In this document: in pieces, positions 11,040 through 22,856 of the stretch
Position numbering within the stretch: the stretch's first letter is position 1
Layout of the letters: every line of letters starts with the position of its first letter
Source: Tolypeutes matacus
Taxonomy: Eukaryota; Chordata; Mammalia; Cingulata; Chlamyphoridae
Reading direction: 5' to 3'
Assembly: GCA_026826555.1 (NCBI GenBank)
Contig: JAKSZT010038899.1
Coordinates: 163,948-227,947, forward strand
Length of the DNA stretch: 64,000 nucleotides
Made by a program: the position numbers and the translations under genes
The notes under the pieces: model-generated
What the model saw: the letters and a program-made list of their open reading frames with translations, nothing else
Database searches by the model: none
Told to the model about the DNA's origin: nothing

Positions 11040-12100
11040 AATTTTTTTTTTAAATTTTGAAATATATCACTCATATATAGACATACCTAAATAATAAGTG
11101 TAGAGTAATAGTTGTGAACTTACAAAACAAACATGAAAAACATCATACAGGGTTTCCATACCTCACCCAACTACCAATACATTGCATGGTTATGAAACAT
11201 TTTTAATTAATGATGAAAGGGCACCCTTGAAATATTACTACTAACCAAAATATCTTATATTTGGTATATTTCCCCCAACCTACCCTATTATTATTATTAT
11301 TTTATATCATTTATACATGAACATACATAAACAATAAGTGCATAGTAAAAGTTGTGAAATTACAAAGCAAACATGCATAACATCATACAAGGGTCCCATA
11401 GATCAGCCACCAACAACACCTTGCATTGTTGTGAGACATTAGTTACAAATTATGAAAAAATATAGTCAAAACCTTACTAGTAAATATAGTTTTAATCTTA
11501 TATTTGGTGTATTTTCCCCCCAACCCACCATATTACTATTTTTAAATATATATTTTTATGACAAAAGTTGTAAACTTACAAAACCATCATGCACAAGTGC
11601 AGAATTCTCATACAACACCCCTCTATCCACACACCACACCATTGTGGAACATATATTACAGATTATGAGATAATATCATCTGATTATTACAAGGTCCATA
11701 GTGTACATTTGGTGCACTTTTTCCATACTCCATTATCAACACAGTACATCTTTGGCATAGATGCATGAATATTACATTAATACTGTTAACCACAGTCCAT
11801 AGGTCACTCCAGTTGTATTTTTCCCATGCTTCTCCACATTCCCACCACCCTGGAATAGTGATGTATATCTGCTCTAGCAAACAAAGGACACTCTTCATCT
11901 GTACCATCAACCACATTTCTCATCCACCTCTGCATTTACTATGTTATTCAGTCCCTATATTATTCTCTAGCTTTCTTTCAATTGGCATTTACATTCCTAG
12001 ACTACACTTTTCAGCCACATTCCCGTTTATAAACCAGCTGTTACTATAATATGTTACCATCAACTCTATACCTTTCCACACTTTTACAGGAACGTTAATT
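11040..12100 (-). mobile_element. L1 3'UTR of another subfamily, with internal tandem copies
   Basis: A T-rich start (the reverse-complement tail), then a non-coding stretch that joins L1 ORF2 sequence at about 12.1 kb, so it is read as the 3'UTR of a minus-strand L1. It contains the same segment about three times (around 11044-11285, 11291-11525 and 11530-11670), each with variants of AAAGTTGTGAAATTACAAA, then CAAACATG(C/A), ACATCATACA and CATTGTGG. It differs from the 3'UTR at 1-1198. Confidence 0.7.
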
Positions 12101-13260
12101 AAAACTTCTACATACATTAAACATCAGTAGTCCATCTCAGTCCTCCTCTTATTTCCTTTAAGAATCCATCACCTACCACTAGGTCTTGAAGATATTTTCC
12201 TACATTTTCTTCTAGAAGCTTTATGGTTCTTGATTTTATATTTAGGTTTTTTGATCCATTTTGAGTTAATTTTTGTATAAGGTGTGAGATAGGGGTCTTC
12301 TTTCCTTCTTTTGGCTGTGGATATTCAGTTAGTTCTCTCAGTACCATTTGTTGAATGGACTGTTCTGCCCAAGCAGAGTGGGATTGACAGACTTGTCAAA
12401 AATCACTTGACCATAGATATGAGGGTCTGTTTTTGAACCATCAATTCAGTTCCATTGGTCTATGTGTCTGTCTTTATGCCAGTACCATGCTTTTGTTTAC
12501 CACTGTAGCTAGATAATATGATTTAAAGTCTGGAAGTGTGAGTCCTCCAACTTTGCTCTTACTTTTAAAGGTGTTTCTGGCTATTCAAGTCCCCTTACCC
12601 TTCAAAATAAATTTAATAATTATGTTTTCCATTTATTTAAAAAAATGCTGTTGGAATTTTTTTATCAGGAATGCATTGAATCTGTATAACTTTTGGGTAG
12701 AATTGACATCTTCATGATACTTAGTCTTCTAATCCATAAGCATAGAATGTTCTTCCAATTATTTAGGTCTATTTAAAATTTCTTTTAAAAATGAGTTTTT
12801 GGTTTCTGAATACAAGTGCTTTACATAGTTGGTTAAGTTTATTCCTAAATATTTGATTTTTTAGTCACTATTGTAAATGGAATTTTTTCCTGAATTCCTC
12901 CTCATATTGTGCATTACTAGTGTCTTTTAAAGTATATTTCATATACTACTTGGTTGTTTTGTTGTTGTTGTTGTTGTTTGGTTACTACATGCATGGATAA
13001 TCAGTTTCCACCCTTTCATTTTCAATTTATTGATATCCTTGGGTCTAAGGTAATTCTTTTGCAGACAGCATATAGGTGGCTCATATTTTCTTATCCATTC
13101 TGCCAGTCTGTGTCTTTTGATTGGGAGCTTATTCCTTTAACATTCAACATTATTACCATAAAGGTACTTCTTATTTCATCCATTTTGACCTTTGGGTTTT
13201 ATCTGTCATATTTTATTTTCATATTTATTTTGAGACTTTTAGTTATTTTACTGATATAGT
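12101..13260 (-). pseudogene. L1 ORF2 remnant with an internal deletion
   Basis: The minus strand encodes pieces such as PISHLIQKLTQNGSKNLNIK and TIKLLEENVGKYLQDLVVGD near 12150-12300, the C-terminal third of ORF2p. The reverse-complement RT region follows up to about 12950. After a GTT trinucleotide run (about 12958-12978) the text jumps to the ORF2 N-terminus (about 12990-13140), so the endonuclease-to-RT middle is missing. Stops are frequent. Confidence 0.75.
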
Positions 13261-14130
13261 CTTCATTTCTAGATTCTCTTCCAAGCCTCTCTCTCATGTC
13301 TTTTTTTTTTTTTTTTTTTTTTCAGAATGTACCACACCATTTCTTTTTTTCTTCAAAGCGGGGGGTTTTTTTTTTTTTTTTTTTTTTTTTTTTGTTACAA
13401 ACTCCCTCAGTTACTCTTTATCTGTGAATACTTTAAACTCTCATTTTTGAAAGACAAAATCTTGCCAAATAAAAGATTCTTGGCAGGAAGTCTTTCTTTT
13501 GCAGTATCTTAAATGTATCATACCACTGTTCTTGCCTCCATGTTTTCTGATGAGAAATTGGCACTTAATCTTATTGGGTATCCCTTATATGTTATGCATT
13601 TCTTTTTTCTTGCTGCTCTCAGAATTCTCTCTTTGTCTTTGTCATTTAACATTCTGATTAATATGTGTCTCAGAGTTGGTCTATTCAGATTTATATGGAT
13701 GGTAATGCCTTGTGCTTCTTGGACTTAGATATCTATGTCTTTCTATAGGGTTGGGAAATTTTCTACCATTATTTCTTCAAATATTCCTTCAGTCCCTTTT
13801 TCCTTCTCCTTCTGGGACACCTATGACATGGATGTTTGCATTTCTCTTGCTGTCATTTAGATCCTTGAAACCTTGTTCAATTTTTTTGCAGTCTTTTCTT
13901 CATCTGATCTTTTGGGATGTTTGCTTTTAGAGGCCATTTCTTCAAGCTCACCAATCCTTTCTTCTGCCTCCTCAAATCTATTGTATGATTCAAGTGTATT
14001 TTTAATTTCACTTATTGCAACTTTCATTGTCATAAGAACTGCTCTTTTTCCATTTATTGCAGCTTTTATTTCTATATCTGCTATTTTTCTATTTATGCTT
14101 TCAAATTCTTCTTTGTACGCATCCAATGTC
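13261..14130 (-). pseudogene. L1 ORF1 and 5' region remnant
   Basis: The minus-strand frame at 13857-14126 is Lys/Glu-rich (KEEFESINRKIADIEI, FEEAEERIGELEEM), as in the ORF1 coiled coil. 13400-13860 reads like the reverse complement of the older L1 ORF1-side region (TGATGAGAAATTGGCACTTA). Two long poly-T tracts (about 13301-13322 and 13367-13393) interrupt it and may be separate small poly-A-tailed insertions. Confidence 0.65.
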
Positions 14131-14220
14131 CTTTTTTTTTTTTTTTTTTTGGCTTTTATAAGGGGTATTTATTTGGGGTAGAAGCTTACAGTCACAAGGC
14201 TCTAAAAAGTCTAACTCAAG
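14131..14220 (-). mobile_element. Poly-A-tailed retrocopy fragment, unidentified
   Basis: A 20-base T run followed by GGCTTTTATAAGGGGTATTT and TTACAGTCACAAGGCTC. The T run next to non-L1 sequence suggests a short minus-strand retroposed insert. I cannot name its source. Confidence 0.35.
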
Positions 14221-14224
14221 ATTA

Positions 14225-14315
14225 CTTCTTTTTTTATATATATTTTAAAAGATGCTTAGATTACATAAATATTACACAAAAATTACAGGGGTCCCAATGT
14301 TTTCTTAATATCCTT
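14225..14315 (-). mobile_element. L1 3' terminal fragment
   Basis: Reverse complement of the conserved L1 3' end: a T-rich stretch, then AAAAGATGCTTAGATTACAT. It is truncated after about 80 bp. Confidence 0.6.
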
Positions 14316-14384
14316 AATCTCTTTAGTCATCTCATTGAATTTATTAAGGAGTTTTGTTTGAACATAAGTGATTAGTTGTCTCAA

Positions 14385-14660
14385 CTCCATATTTAAATAA
14401 ATTTTTATTTGTTTTAAAAGAATATATTTAGATTACATAAATGTTACATAAAAATATACAGGATTCTCATATGACCTGCTCTCTATACTTTCCACAGTTT
14501 CCTATATTAGCAACATCCTTCATTAGTGTGGTACATTCACTACAATCAATGAAAACATTTTTGAGCATTGCCCCAACCATGGATTATAGTTTACATTGTA
14601 GTTTACACTCTCTCCCACACAATGTTGTAAGTTATAGCAAGATATGTAAAGTCCTGTCTC
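14385..14660 (-). mobile_element. L1 3'UTR fragment (long-3'UTR family)
   Basis: The reverse complement contains the terminal signature, then AGTGTGGTACATTCACTAC and CATGGATTATAG with CACTCTCTCCCACACA, the same landmarks as at 47.85-47.95 kb. It is 5'-truncated and inserted among older L1 text. Confidence 0.65.
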
Positions 14661-15060
14661 TGTCATTGTCAGTTTCTTTATGTCATCTGGAGTCTTATCT
14701 TATTCCTTTAACTGGGCCATATCTTCCTGTTTCTTGGTATGGATTGTAATTTTTTTGTTGGTGTCTTGACATCTAGTTTACTAGATATATTTATTCTGGG
14801 TGCAGTTTCTTACTTTAGTTTAGGGCTTTCTTGCCCTTTCTCCCTTGCTGATTGTGTTGTAGGAGCCAACAATGTAGTTGGTGCTGTGAGTTTTGGAGAC
14901 TCAAGCTGTCCTCACTGCCCCAGGGATCGATGAAGCTTGTTCCAACTTTCTCCTTTGCCAGGGATTGGGACAGAGCCACAGCTGTGTGTCATAATCTAAG
15001 TCATGCAGGCCTAGACTGTAGTTACCCAGAGAGACTGATGTGCTAGCCCACATTGAATTG
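14661..15060 (-). mobile_element. Possible old L1 5'-region fragment
   Basis: TTAACTGGGCCATATCTTCC and TTGTAATTTTTTTGTTGG resemble the reverse complement of the 5' region of ancient L1s. The remainder is diverged and uncertain. Confidence 0.35.
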
Positions 15061-16600
15061 TGTCATGAGTGAGTGTATATTTCATTTGTGTTAATTCATT
15101 TACATACTCATTATTTTTAGTTTTCCCCAGCATTTAATTTACCAAAAATAAATAGATGTATATTTTCAGTACATCATTTATTGTTTTCCATATTTTATGG
15201 CCTACACCCAAATGCTCTGATGAAATCAAAATAACTTAACACTGGTATCTACATCATTTACACCTCTAATTCAGCATGACAATCACAATTACCTACAAAG
15301 CACATAGCTAGATATCCCAGAAATATAAGGTCATTATTTTCAAAACACATATCTTTGTTGCCTCAGTTTTCTTTCAGTTCTTCTCATTATCCATCATCAC
15401 AGTGAAAGCCCCAAAGACCACCTCATTAGTAAACCTAGGGAAATGGAATCAGATCAGGCAGCTGCTCTTCCTCTATGTCACACTGGTCAATCTTACAACT
15501 CACAGGTCTTGCTAAGGTAAATTTATTCTCCTCTCCCTTCTCATAGCTTTAGGAATCATGACTTCTCCTGAGGAATTGCAACATTCCAGAAACTATTACA
15601 ATTTTCCAACTTAAGCATCATTCTATTTACTATCCTCCAGAATCCATCTAATTTAAAATACAATATGCAAAAAAGTTTATGTAATCTTTTATGTAAAAAT
15701 TTTATGAATATTCTTACTAGAATGGTATCTTCATACCATTGCTTACTTCATTTCATTATAGAATATATTCTCTGGTCCTCTCTTTGCATATAATATTAAT
15801 CTACCAATGAAAGTGCCAAAATGTGGTCATAATATCAATGCTAGGAAGATTCTGGGTTGGCCTTAATTCTGGCCTGGGGATTTACTACATAGAAGACTAC
15901 TGGAGAAAGATTTAGAAACACCAGCATGGCCCATTCTGACCACAGTAACACCTCTGAAAACTCTGCCTGCAGAAATGTTATAGCAGCTGGTCATGAATTA
16001 AATCCTACCCTGCAAAGCTATGCCTTCACCTCTCTGTCTATGCAGTGTCACCTGACACTAAATACCAAAATCTCTCCCAGAGATCAGAGGGGAACTTAAT
16101 CACAGTCCATAAAAGTTTGTGAGTCAGTATGTGGTCTGTCTCCAGTATTCCAAGATAGACACATCTGTCTCTTTTCCACATATTCTTCCTCTGGTCCTAG
16201 GGTGGAGAAAGTGTCAGGGGTGTGTTGTGCTATTATTTTCCATTTCCTGCAAGTTTGGCTCCCAGAGGCCTGACCCTCTCAACTATCCTACCTCAACCTA
16301 GTGAATTCCTCTCCAGGTGCACCCACAGCCCCACCCAGTAGATGTGACATCATCCTCTCATGTGACCAGGTGATCCACCCAAGCTAGGATGCTCAGAGTC
16401 TTGAGACAGCACTTTTTTTCTCTGTCAGTATGTCCATAGGTGTTATATGGTCACAGCAGATGGTTGCAACTTGGCTTCACTGGGGCTTTCCTTTTATCCA
16501 TGCTCTTTGGACAAGTATGTGTTCTCTTTACAAAATGAGGATTGTATAACACCAGGCACCCTCAGCAGACCCTTTGATGCTTAAGATGTGCACACTCTTG
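15061..16600. other. Unassigned interval
   Basis: Single-copy-looking, moderately AT-rich sequence. I found no gene, V segment or repeat that I can name. Confidence 0.4.
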
Positions 16601-16638
16601 TGTCCACTCCAGTTTTGTCAAGCCCATTACTCACGGTG

Positions 16639-17184
16639 CTAAGTCTCTTCTGAGGCTGTGAGTCCCAGGAAACATGCACCAAGGCCAAGGTGTTCAGGTA
16701 CTAGGCTGGGTACTGAACAGCCTGGAATTTGACCCAGAGACACTTCATCCACAGGTGGCTCAAGAAACTGCTTTGACCCAGACATTTGCCAGTGATGTAC
16801 CAAGAACCCCAAGGAGCAGTACAGTTTGACCAAACATGCATCCCTTGAGACTGTTGCTACCTCAGTTACCTGGAGGAGATTACTCATTCTATGTTCACTT
16901 TTGACATTTGCTTTGGGAGTATCAAAGGTATTATGCAGTTGGATGACCTTGTCCTGTGAAATAAATCTTCTCAAGTTTTCCTGGATTTTTCATCATGTCA
17001 GTTCTGAGGTAGTGGCAGACATCAACACAATAGGGCTTGCATAGAGATTAGGACACATAGAGGAAAGCGACCCCTTGTTCTCTGCAGCAAACATCAGGGC
17101 AGCCCCACAGATCTCCACTAAGTTTTTGCCTCCCATGCAGGCTTTATGCAAGTTCTTCCTGAAAGCTCTTATTTGTTGTGCCAT
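16639..17184 (-). other. Unidentified minus-strand open frames
   Basis: Two minus-strand open frames (16993-17184, 63 codons; 16639-16974, 111 codons) lie almost end to end in this GC-richer patch. The upper frame contains GGKNLVEICGAALMFAAENK and the lower QLHNTFDTPKANVKSEHR. I do not recognise the protein. The pattern (adjacent frames, no obvious splice sites) would suit a decayed retrocopy, but chance open frames are not excluded. Confidence 0.25.
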
Positions 17185-17880
17185 TTATACAATACTAATA
17201 TAAAGTATATCAAATTTATACTACTCTGGCTAGTATAGATGAGTGTATCAGGGTCTTGATAGAAGGTACTATTTAATGGGTTGATTGAATATTTTCAGAG
17301 GGATTCAAAATCTATAGGCAGTTATTTGGTGACAAATCTATGTTATCAGTTTCATATAAGCAGAGTGCAAATTATTTTTAACTCATGCAGACTTATAGTG
17401 ATTAAAAATAGCTCTTATGAATTTAACTTTCATGTAGAATCATATGGTCTATGCAGGACATGTAATCTGTGATGATTGGCCATTTAAGCAGATATTATTA
17501 TCTGTGATTACAGTGTTTTGAATTGGAATTTTTTTTGGTCTATATTTTGATATGCCTTCTTGTACTTTCCAGAAAAGGACCATTTGTGTTATGTATAGAT
17601 ACTCATTGATGACAGATGCATCCAACAACTCTTATTTATGTATGTGCAAGATATAGTCATAAATCACACCTAAATGCTAATAAAGAATAATTTTGAAAAT
17701 GGCATATTGGGGAGATTTGACTAACTAGATTGTGTCTCTCAAGCAGTGTTATAGAAGTGCATGTTGTACTAATAACTGTCTACTGACATCTGGGGACACT
17801 TCCAATTAATTCCAATTAATTATAAGGCAATATTAATTATCATTGTCTTACATACAACATGATCATTGTATCACACATTG
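17185..17880. other. Unassigned AT-rich interval
   Basis: Nothing recognised apart from a short direct repeat of AATTAATTCC near 17800-17820. Confidence 0.4.
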
Positions 17881-17935
17881 TATTTATATCTATATCTATA
17901 TATCTATATCTATATCATCTATATCTATATCTATT
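17881..17935. repeat. (TATCTA)n microsatellite
   Basis: An imperfect array of the hexamer TATCTA with TATA variants. Confidence 0.9.
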
Positions 17936-18193
17936 TCCACAAACAGGTAATGACATTATAATATGTTCTTAGTTTCTATCTTGGATATATAAATACATCA
18001 TAGCACTGTTTAGAAAAGATGAAATGGCTGTTTGGGGGTTACACGTTGTGGAGCAAGGAAAGGAAACCCTAGGCAACATCAGGAAACTCTTCCTCAGCCC
18101 CTCTCCTCACCTGTCCCTGATGTTGGCCTATGATCAAGCTTTATTGTCAGGCATGCCCCTTGCAGAACCGCTACCTCTTGTGCCCTATAAAGA

Positions 18194-18232
18194 GGTTTGA
18201 GACTTGGCTCACAGTGATTTCCCCACACTGTG
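18194..18232 (-). promoter_or_regulatory. V(D)J recombination signal, 23-bp spacer (IGHV4-like no. 1)
   Basis: Read on the minus strand: consensus heptamer CACAGTG (18226-18232), 23-nt spacer (18203-18225), nonamer TCTCAAACC (18194-18202; consensus ACAAAAACC). It directly follows the V exon. RAG1/2 bind such sites. The heptamer is perfect, the spacer length correct and the nonamer weakened. Confidence 0.85.
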
Positions 18233-18681
18233 TCTTGCATAATAATACAAGGCATGTTCACCACTCTCAGGCTGTTCAATTTTAAATAAACTTTGCTCTT
18301 GGATTTGTCCCTGGTCATGCTGAGTTATGAATAAAAACTTGTGCTTTTTGTGCTTCCACATCTCCATGTTGCACTGACCCACTCCAGGTAAGTTCCTAGA
18401 GCCTGGTGGATTCAGCTCATATGATGGATTGTTAAAGAGATTCCAGAGCCAGTGTAGGTGAGGGTCAGGGTCTGTGAGGGCTTCAACAAACCAGGTAGCA
18501 ACTCCTGCAGCTTCACCTAGAACAAAACACCTAAGGACAAGGAAAACCACACTGATTCATGTGTCTAGATCCATCTCCCCGTTACCTTCATGTCTGATTC
18601 CTTGAGTCCCTCACATCTGGGAGCTGCCACCAGAAAAAGGAAGAACACCAAGGATTTCACGTTCTTGTGGATGAAATCCAT
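18233..18681 (-). pseudogene. IGHV4-like variable segment, pseudogene no. 1
   Basis: Two-exon V structure: leader exon 18615-18660 (46 nt, donor GTGAGG) and V exon 18233-18530, with an 84-nt intron and acceptor CCTTAG. The leader reads VKSLVFFLFLVAAPR, close to IGHV4 leaders. Lesions: the canonical start codon at 18660 is GTG, though an ATG seven codons upstream (18681) is in frame. A TAG replaces the last leader codon before framework 1. The first conserved cysteine codon is TAC (LTYTGSGISL). Frameshifts follow in CDR1/FR2. FR3 keeps TRDKSKSKVYLKLNSL, but the YYC end is scrambled. It cannot encode a VH domain. The octamer position upstream is degenerate (ATTTGAAG). Confidence 0.88.
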
Positions 18682-18799
18682 GATGCCCAGAAAATGTATT
18701 CTCAACTAAGGAGGAACCTGAATTTAAGTACACATTTGCTGTGGTTTCATCTGATTACCTAAGTTGTGATTTGAAGGTGTGAGTTATCTTTTATATAAA

Positions 18800-21700
18800 G
18801 ATTAAAGGGGAGTGAGGGAGTTTCCTAGTGCTAACTTGGGAGGAAGATGCTAGATAGGTGGAGTTCTCTCACTTTCACTAAACCTAGGATCATTTCATTC
18901 CAAGCCAGAAATTTGCTGTAGGATCTGATCAGAGAAACAGATTTGGCAGAGGAGAAAATATGAAATTGAGAATATGGCCAATATGCCTCTAATCCTAGAG
19001 GTTATTATTAAATATCCCATACCTACCTCAAATCCAAGGTCCTCAAAAATTTGAGAAATGCATTTTGAAAATTTTTCTCTTCTGTTACCTCAAGTTTTTT
19101 ATATATTCCAAAATTTTGAGGCAGCACAAAAATGTAGCAATCACAGTGGATTCAGACAAAACTGTGGGCAATCATTTTTGCTGTGAATTGGAGTGGCTTT
19201 CAGTGAATCACTAACTTGGGAGAACCTAACATTAACCCAAGCATCTTCATTCATGTGCATATTCAAGGGCTACTGTGCAGATGAATTCAATAATGTAAGG
19301 TTATCAATAAGTTCTTTGACACCTGATAAGCATTTATACCTATATAGTAATCATTCTCAATTTTGTTGAAATCACACACAGCCTCCTAATCATGTTTTTC
19401 CTCATGCAACTGCATATATGCGAGAATTATCTGGACCTAGTGCTCTCCCCTTGTGCTTCCACAACTCCTCATACTCTCCTCAGTATTACAGTAGTGACAT
19501 CTAGTGGAAGGCCCTCAGCTCACACATGTTGCTTCAGGAAACTGTTTTTTATGAACCACTCAGGTATGTTGAAAGTGTCCAGTGCTGGCACTCTAGATTA
19601 CTAAATTTTGGGTCCAGTGAAATGGTTCCCATTCCTTCAGGTGAAATGATACATATGACTCTTGGCAATAGAGCTGCACAGTGTATGGTATGCAGAAAGT
19701 TTGAATTCACCATGGCTTGAGGCAATCTCATTGTCCAGGAAGCAAGTCTCCTTGAAAAATCACCTGAGAGCTGCCCTCCTAGGACCCTGTGTCACTGAAT
19801 CCTAGGATTGTGCCTGAGATCCTTAAGTCAATAGTGGTGGAGCTCAAAGCACAGTTCCATCCCCTCCTCATGCTTCAGGACTGAATACATGACCCCACTT
19901 TTCTGTTCTTTAGGCTGAGAAAATGTATTTTGGGAATTTTGGAAATAACATTATCTATGAATTTATAGGTGTCCAGTCCTGTAATATGTTATCATCACAG
20001 TTATTAGTGCTATTATCCCCCCATAACTAGAATGGATTTCTAAGAACCCTCATCTGCATGAGGATCACTCACTTTTTTTGCTCTTAATTTGACACAAAAT
20101 TGTCACTGGGGAAGGTCAATCCCTCTCAACCTCAAGACCTCAGTGTCAACACCTGTGCAATGACCTATTTAGATACATTTATCTCTGAAGATCCTTCACT
20201 CTATTTTATTTCTTTGACACAGACTTAAATTTACATATAGAAAACTGGGTAGTCAATAATATTCATCTAAATTATAGATTTAATATCTGATCATAGGTTA
20301 TAGGAAAGTCACAAGAAGTAAGATGAGCTGGAATAACTTGACAGCTCTGAAACCATTTCTTACAACCTTGGGGAAATGGGCTGAACTACTCTGTGACAAA
20401 AGAGGGAAAGAGATGGCATGCTACATACAGAGCCTGTTTGCTCAGATACAGGAGAGTCTTCCTGGTTGTAGGTACTGATAAACCTTGAGAGATAATGCCA
20501 TATGTTATTTTATTGAATAACATGAGGGAATATTTAGATGAGTTTCTTTGATCTATTTAGCCCCATAATGAAAGAAATATTAGGTCCCAGGCCTAAAAAG
20601 AGCTTATATTTTGTGATATTATTAATATCAAAATTGGTATAAACCTAGAAAATGTAAAAGGATTGGAGGGAAGACACAAAGTAAATAAACAATTTGTGGC
20701 TGGAGAATAAAATAGTAAATGTTTCATGGACATGCCTTTGAAGGTTCCAGAGATAAACATATAAAGAGGAACCAACCATGATGACAAGAAGGAGGATAAA
20801 TTTTTACAGTTGGGTATCATTTTGAAGCCTAAATGATGGCTTCTTGTTCCCCTGCAAAGAAGAACTAAGTGTGGTGTTTGAACAAAATGAAAGTGGAGGC
20901 CAAATGTTTGAGGATAATTATGAACTGTTAGTGTAGTAATTTCAAAATCTGGCAGCATAAACTTAGGAGAAAAGCATAGCAGTGTTCCTCAGTAATATCC
21001 AATTAAGTTTAATTTGGTACTGCTCCATATACAGGGCATCACTCTCCTCATTTTCATATTCTCTAGCCTCTCTTGGAAGTCTAGGTTCAAACAATAGGAC
21101 TTAGAAGAAACTCCTCTATATCTAGGAAATTTTTGAATCCATAAAATTTGGTGTAATCAATTTTGTTTTATAGAAAATCTGTTATTGAAAATGTGAATAG
21201 TGATCTGAAAGGAGGCACAGAATTTAAAATAAGCCAATATTTATCTAAACAGCATAATGTCCCTTGGCCATTACTTACTAAACCACAGATTAATTAAAAT
21301 AACCCCTCATAGGAGCTAATTAATGTCAGGTCAGAAATTAAAATATAGTAAGCTTTATTGACACCATTTCATTTTCTCCAAAAGAGATTGTTTTCTCAGG
21401 AACATTTGACATAGCTCCAAAGAAGCAGGAAAAATGAACTGTTGGAGGCATTCTTATTGCTTCAAATGAGCACTTAAAAAGAAATGTCCCCTAAGATAAC
21501 AAGTTCATTTTCATATCTGTATGTGATCCTTGGTGCTGCTATCACCATGAAAGTCCATAATGGCAATCAGCTGGAGGACAACACTGTTATGCTCAAGGTA
21601 TCAGAAAGGAAAATTTAGGAAATAAATTGAATACATGCATGCTTGGATTCACCAGATTAAACTCCCTCACACTCAGTTGACTTGTTTCATTCAATAGTGA

Positions 21701-22055
21701 ATTGTCTACTTATTTAGCTAATGAAAGAGCCAAGTATAAAACTATAGAGGTATTAAGATAAAGTAACAGTTTAGAATATTAGCCTGAGATCCAGATGATT
21801 TCAAAATGAATGTGTGGTGAGCAGGAGAGAGGAAAGTAGACTTGGATGTATTCCAATTTTGTGATCAAAGAGAAGAACCCCCATTTAGGGACATAGGTGT
21901 TGGTGAAAATTATATGATTTGGCCTGGAGTGAGATGGCTTTGACATGATTTTACAGGAGCAGATATCACTGGAAAAGAAGAGATATGGCACAAATGATTT
22001 GATTCATGTGTCACCTTGGTCAGGTTATGGTATCCAGTGGTTTGGTCCAGGAAAC
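18800..22055. other. Unassigned 3.2-kb interval
   Basis: AT-rich, apparently single-copy DNA between V segments. Short open frames at 19392-19731 and 20593-20958 match nothing I know and lack supporting signals. Confidence 0.4.
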
Positions 22056-22070
22056 ACTGGCTTGATTTTT
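22056..22070. repeat. Target-site duplication, left copy
   Basis: ACTGGCTTGATTTTT, repeated exactly at 22842-22856 around an L1 fragment. Confidence 0.85.
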
Positions 22071-22841
22071 GTCTCAATATATTTACTGATTTCACTTGTA
22101 ATTTCATCTTTGACCCACCGAATATTTAGGAGTGTGTTGTTCAGTCTCCACACATTTGCAAATTTACTTTTTTCCGGTCTGTTATTGATTTCTAGTTTCA
22201 TTCCATTATGATCTGAGAAGGTGCTTTGTATAATTTCAATCTTTTTATATTTATTGAGAGCTGTATTGTGACCTAACATGTGGTCCATCCTGGAGAAAGA
22301 TCCATGGGCACTTGAGAAGAATGTATAACCCTCTGAGTTTGGATGCAGTGTTCTGTATATGTCTGTTAGGTCTAACTTGTTTATCATATTGTTCAACTTC
22401 TCTGTTTCCTTGTTGATCTTCTGTCTAGTTATTCTATCTAATGATGTGAGAGGGGTGTTGAAGTCTCCAACGATTATTGTAGAAATGTCTATTTCTCCCT
22501 TCAGTTTTGCCAGAGTTTGTCTCATATATTTTGGGGCACCCTGGTTAGGTGCATTGATATTTATGACTGTTATATCTTCCTGGAGGATCATCCCTCTTAT
22601 TAATATATAATGGCCTTCCATATCTCTTATCACTTTTTTTGCATTTGAAGTCTGTTTTGTCTGATATTAGTATAGCTACCCCTGCTCTTTTCTGTTTACT
22701 ATTCATGTGGAGTATCTTTTTCCAACCTTTGACTTTCAGCTGGTTTGTATCCTTGGGTCTGAGGTGAGTTTCTTGTAAGCAGCATATGGATGGCTCATGA
22801 TTTTTTATCCATTCTGTCAGCCTGTATCTTTTGATTGGGGA
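22071..22841 (-). mobile_element. Internal L1 fragment (ORF2 endonuclease) without poly-A tail
   Basis: The minus-strand frame 22025-22633 encodes the endonuclease core. Seen are IIVGDFNTPL, NPSEGYTFFSS-like text, SFSRMDHMLGH and FSDHNGMKLEI. Before it (22640-22840) lies the ORF2 start region, with several stops. The piece lacks the ORF2 C-terminus, the 3'UTR and the poly-A, yet 15-bp perfect direct repeats bound it. The L1 3' edge is ATTGAGACAAAAA, so an internal A-run probably served in place of the tail. Confidence 0.85.
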
Positions 22842-22856
22842 ACTGGCTTGATTTTT
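22842..22856. repeat. Target-site duplication, right copy
   Basis: ACTGGCTTGATTTTT, identical to 22056-22070. Confidence 0.85.

Noticed and set aside
13121..13512. Phe-rich plus-strand open frames
   Set aside because: Translation of poly-T tracts inside a minus-strand L1.
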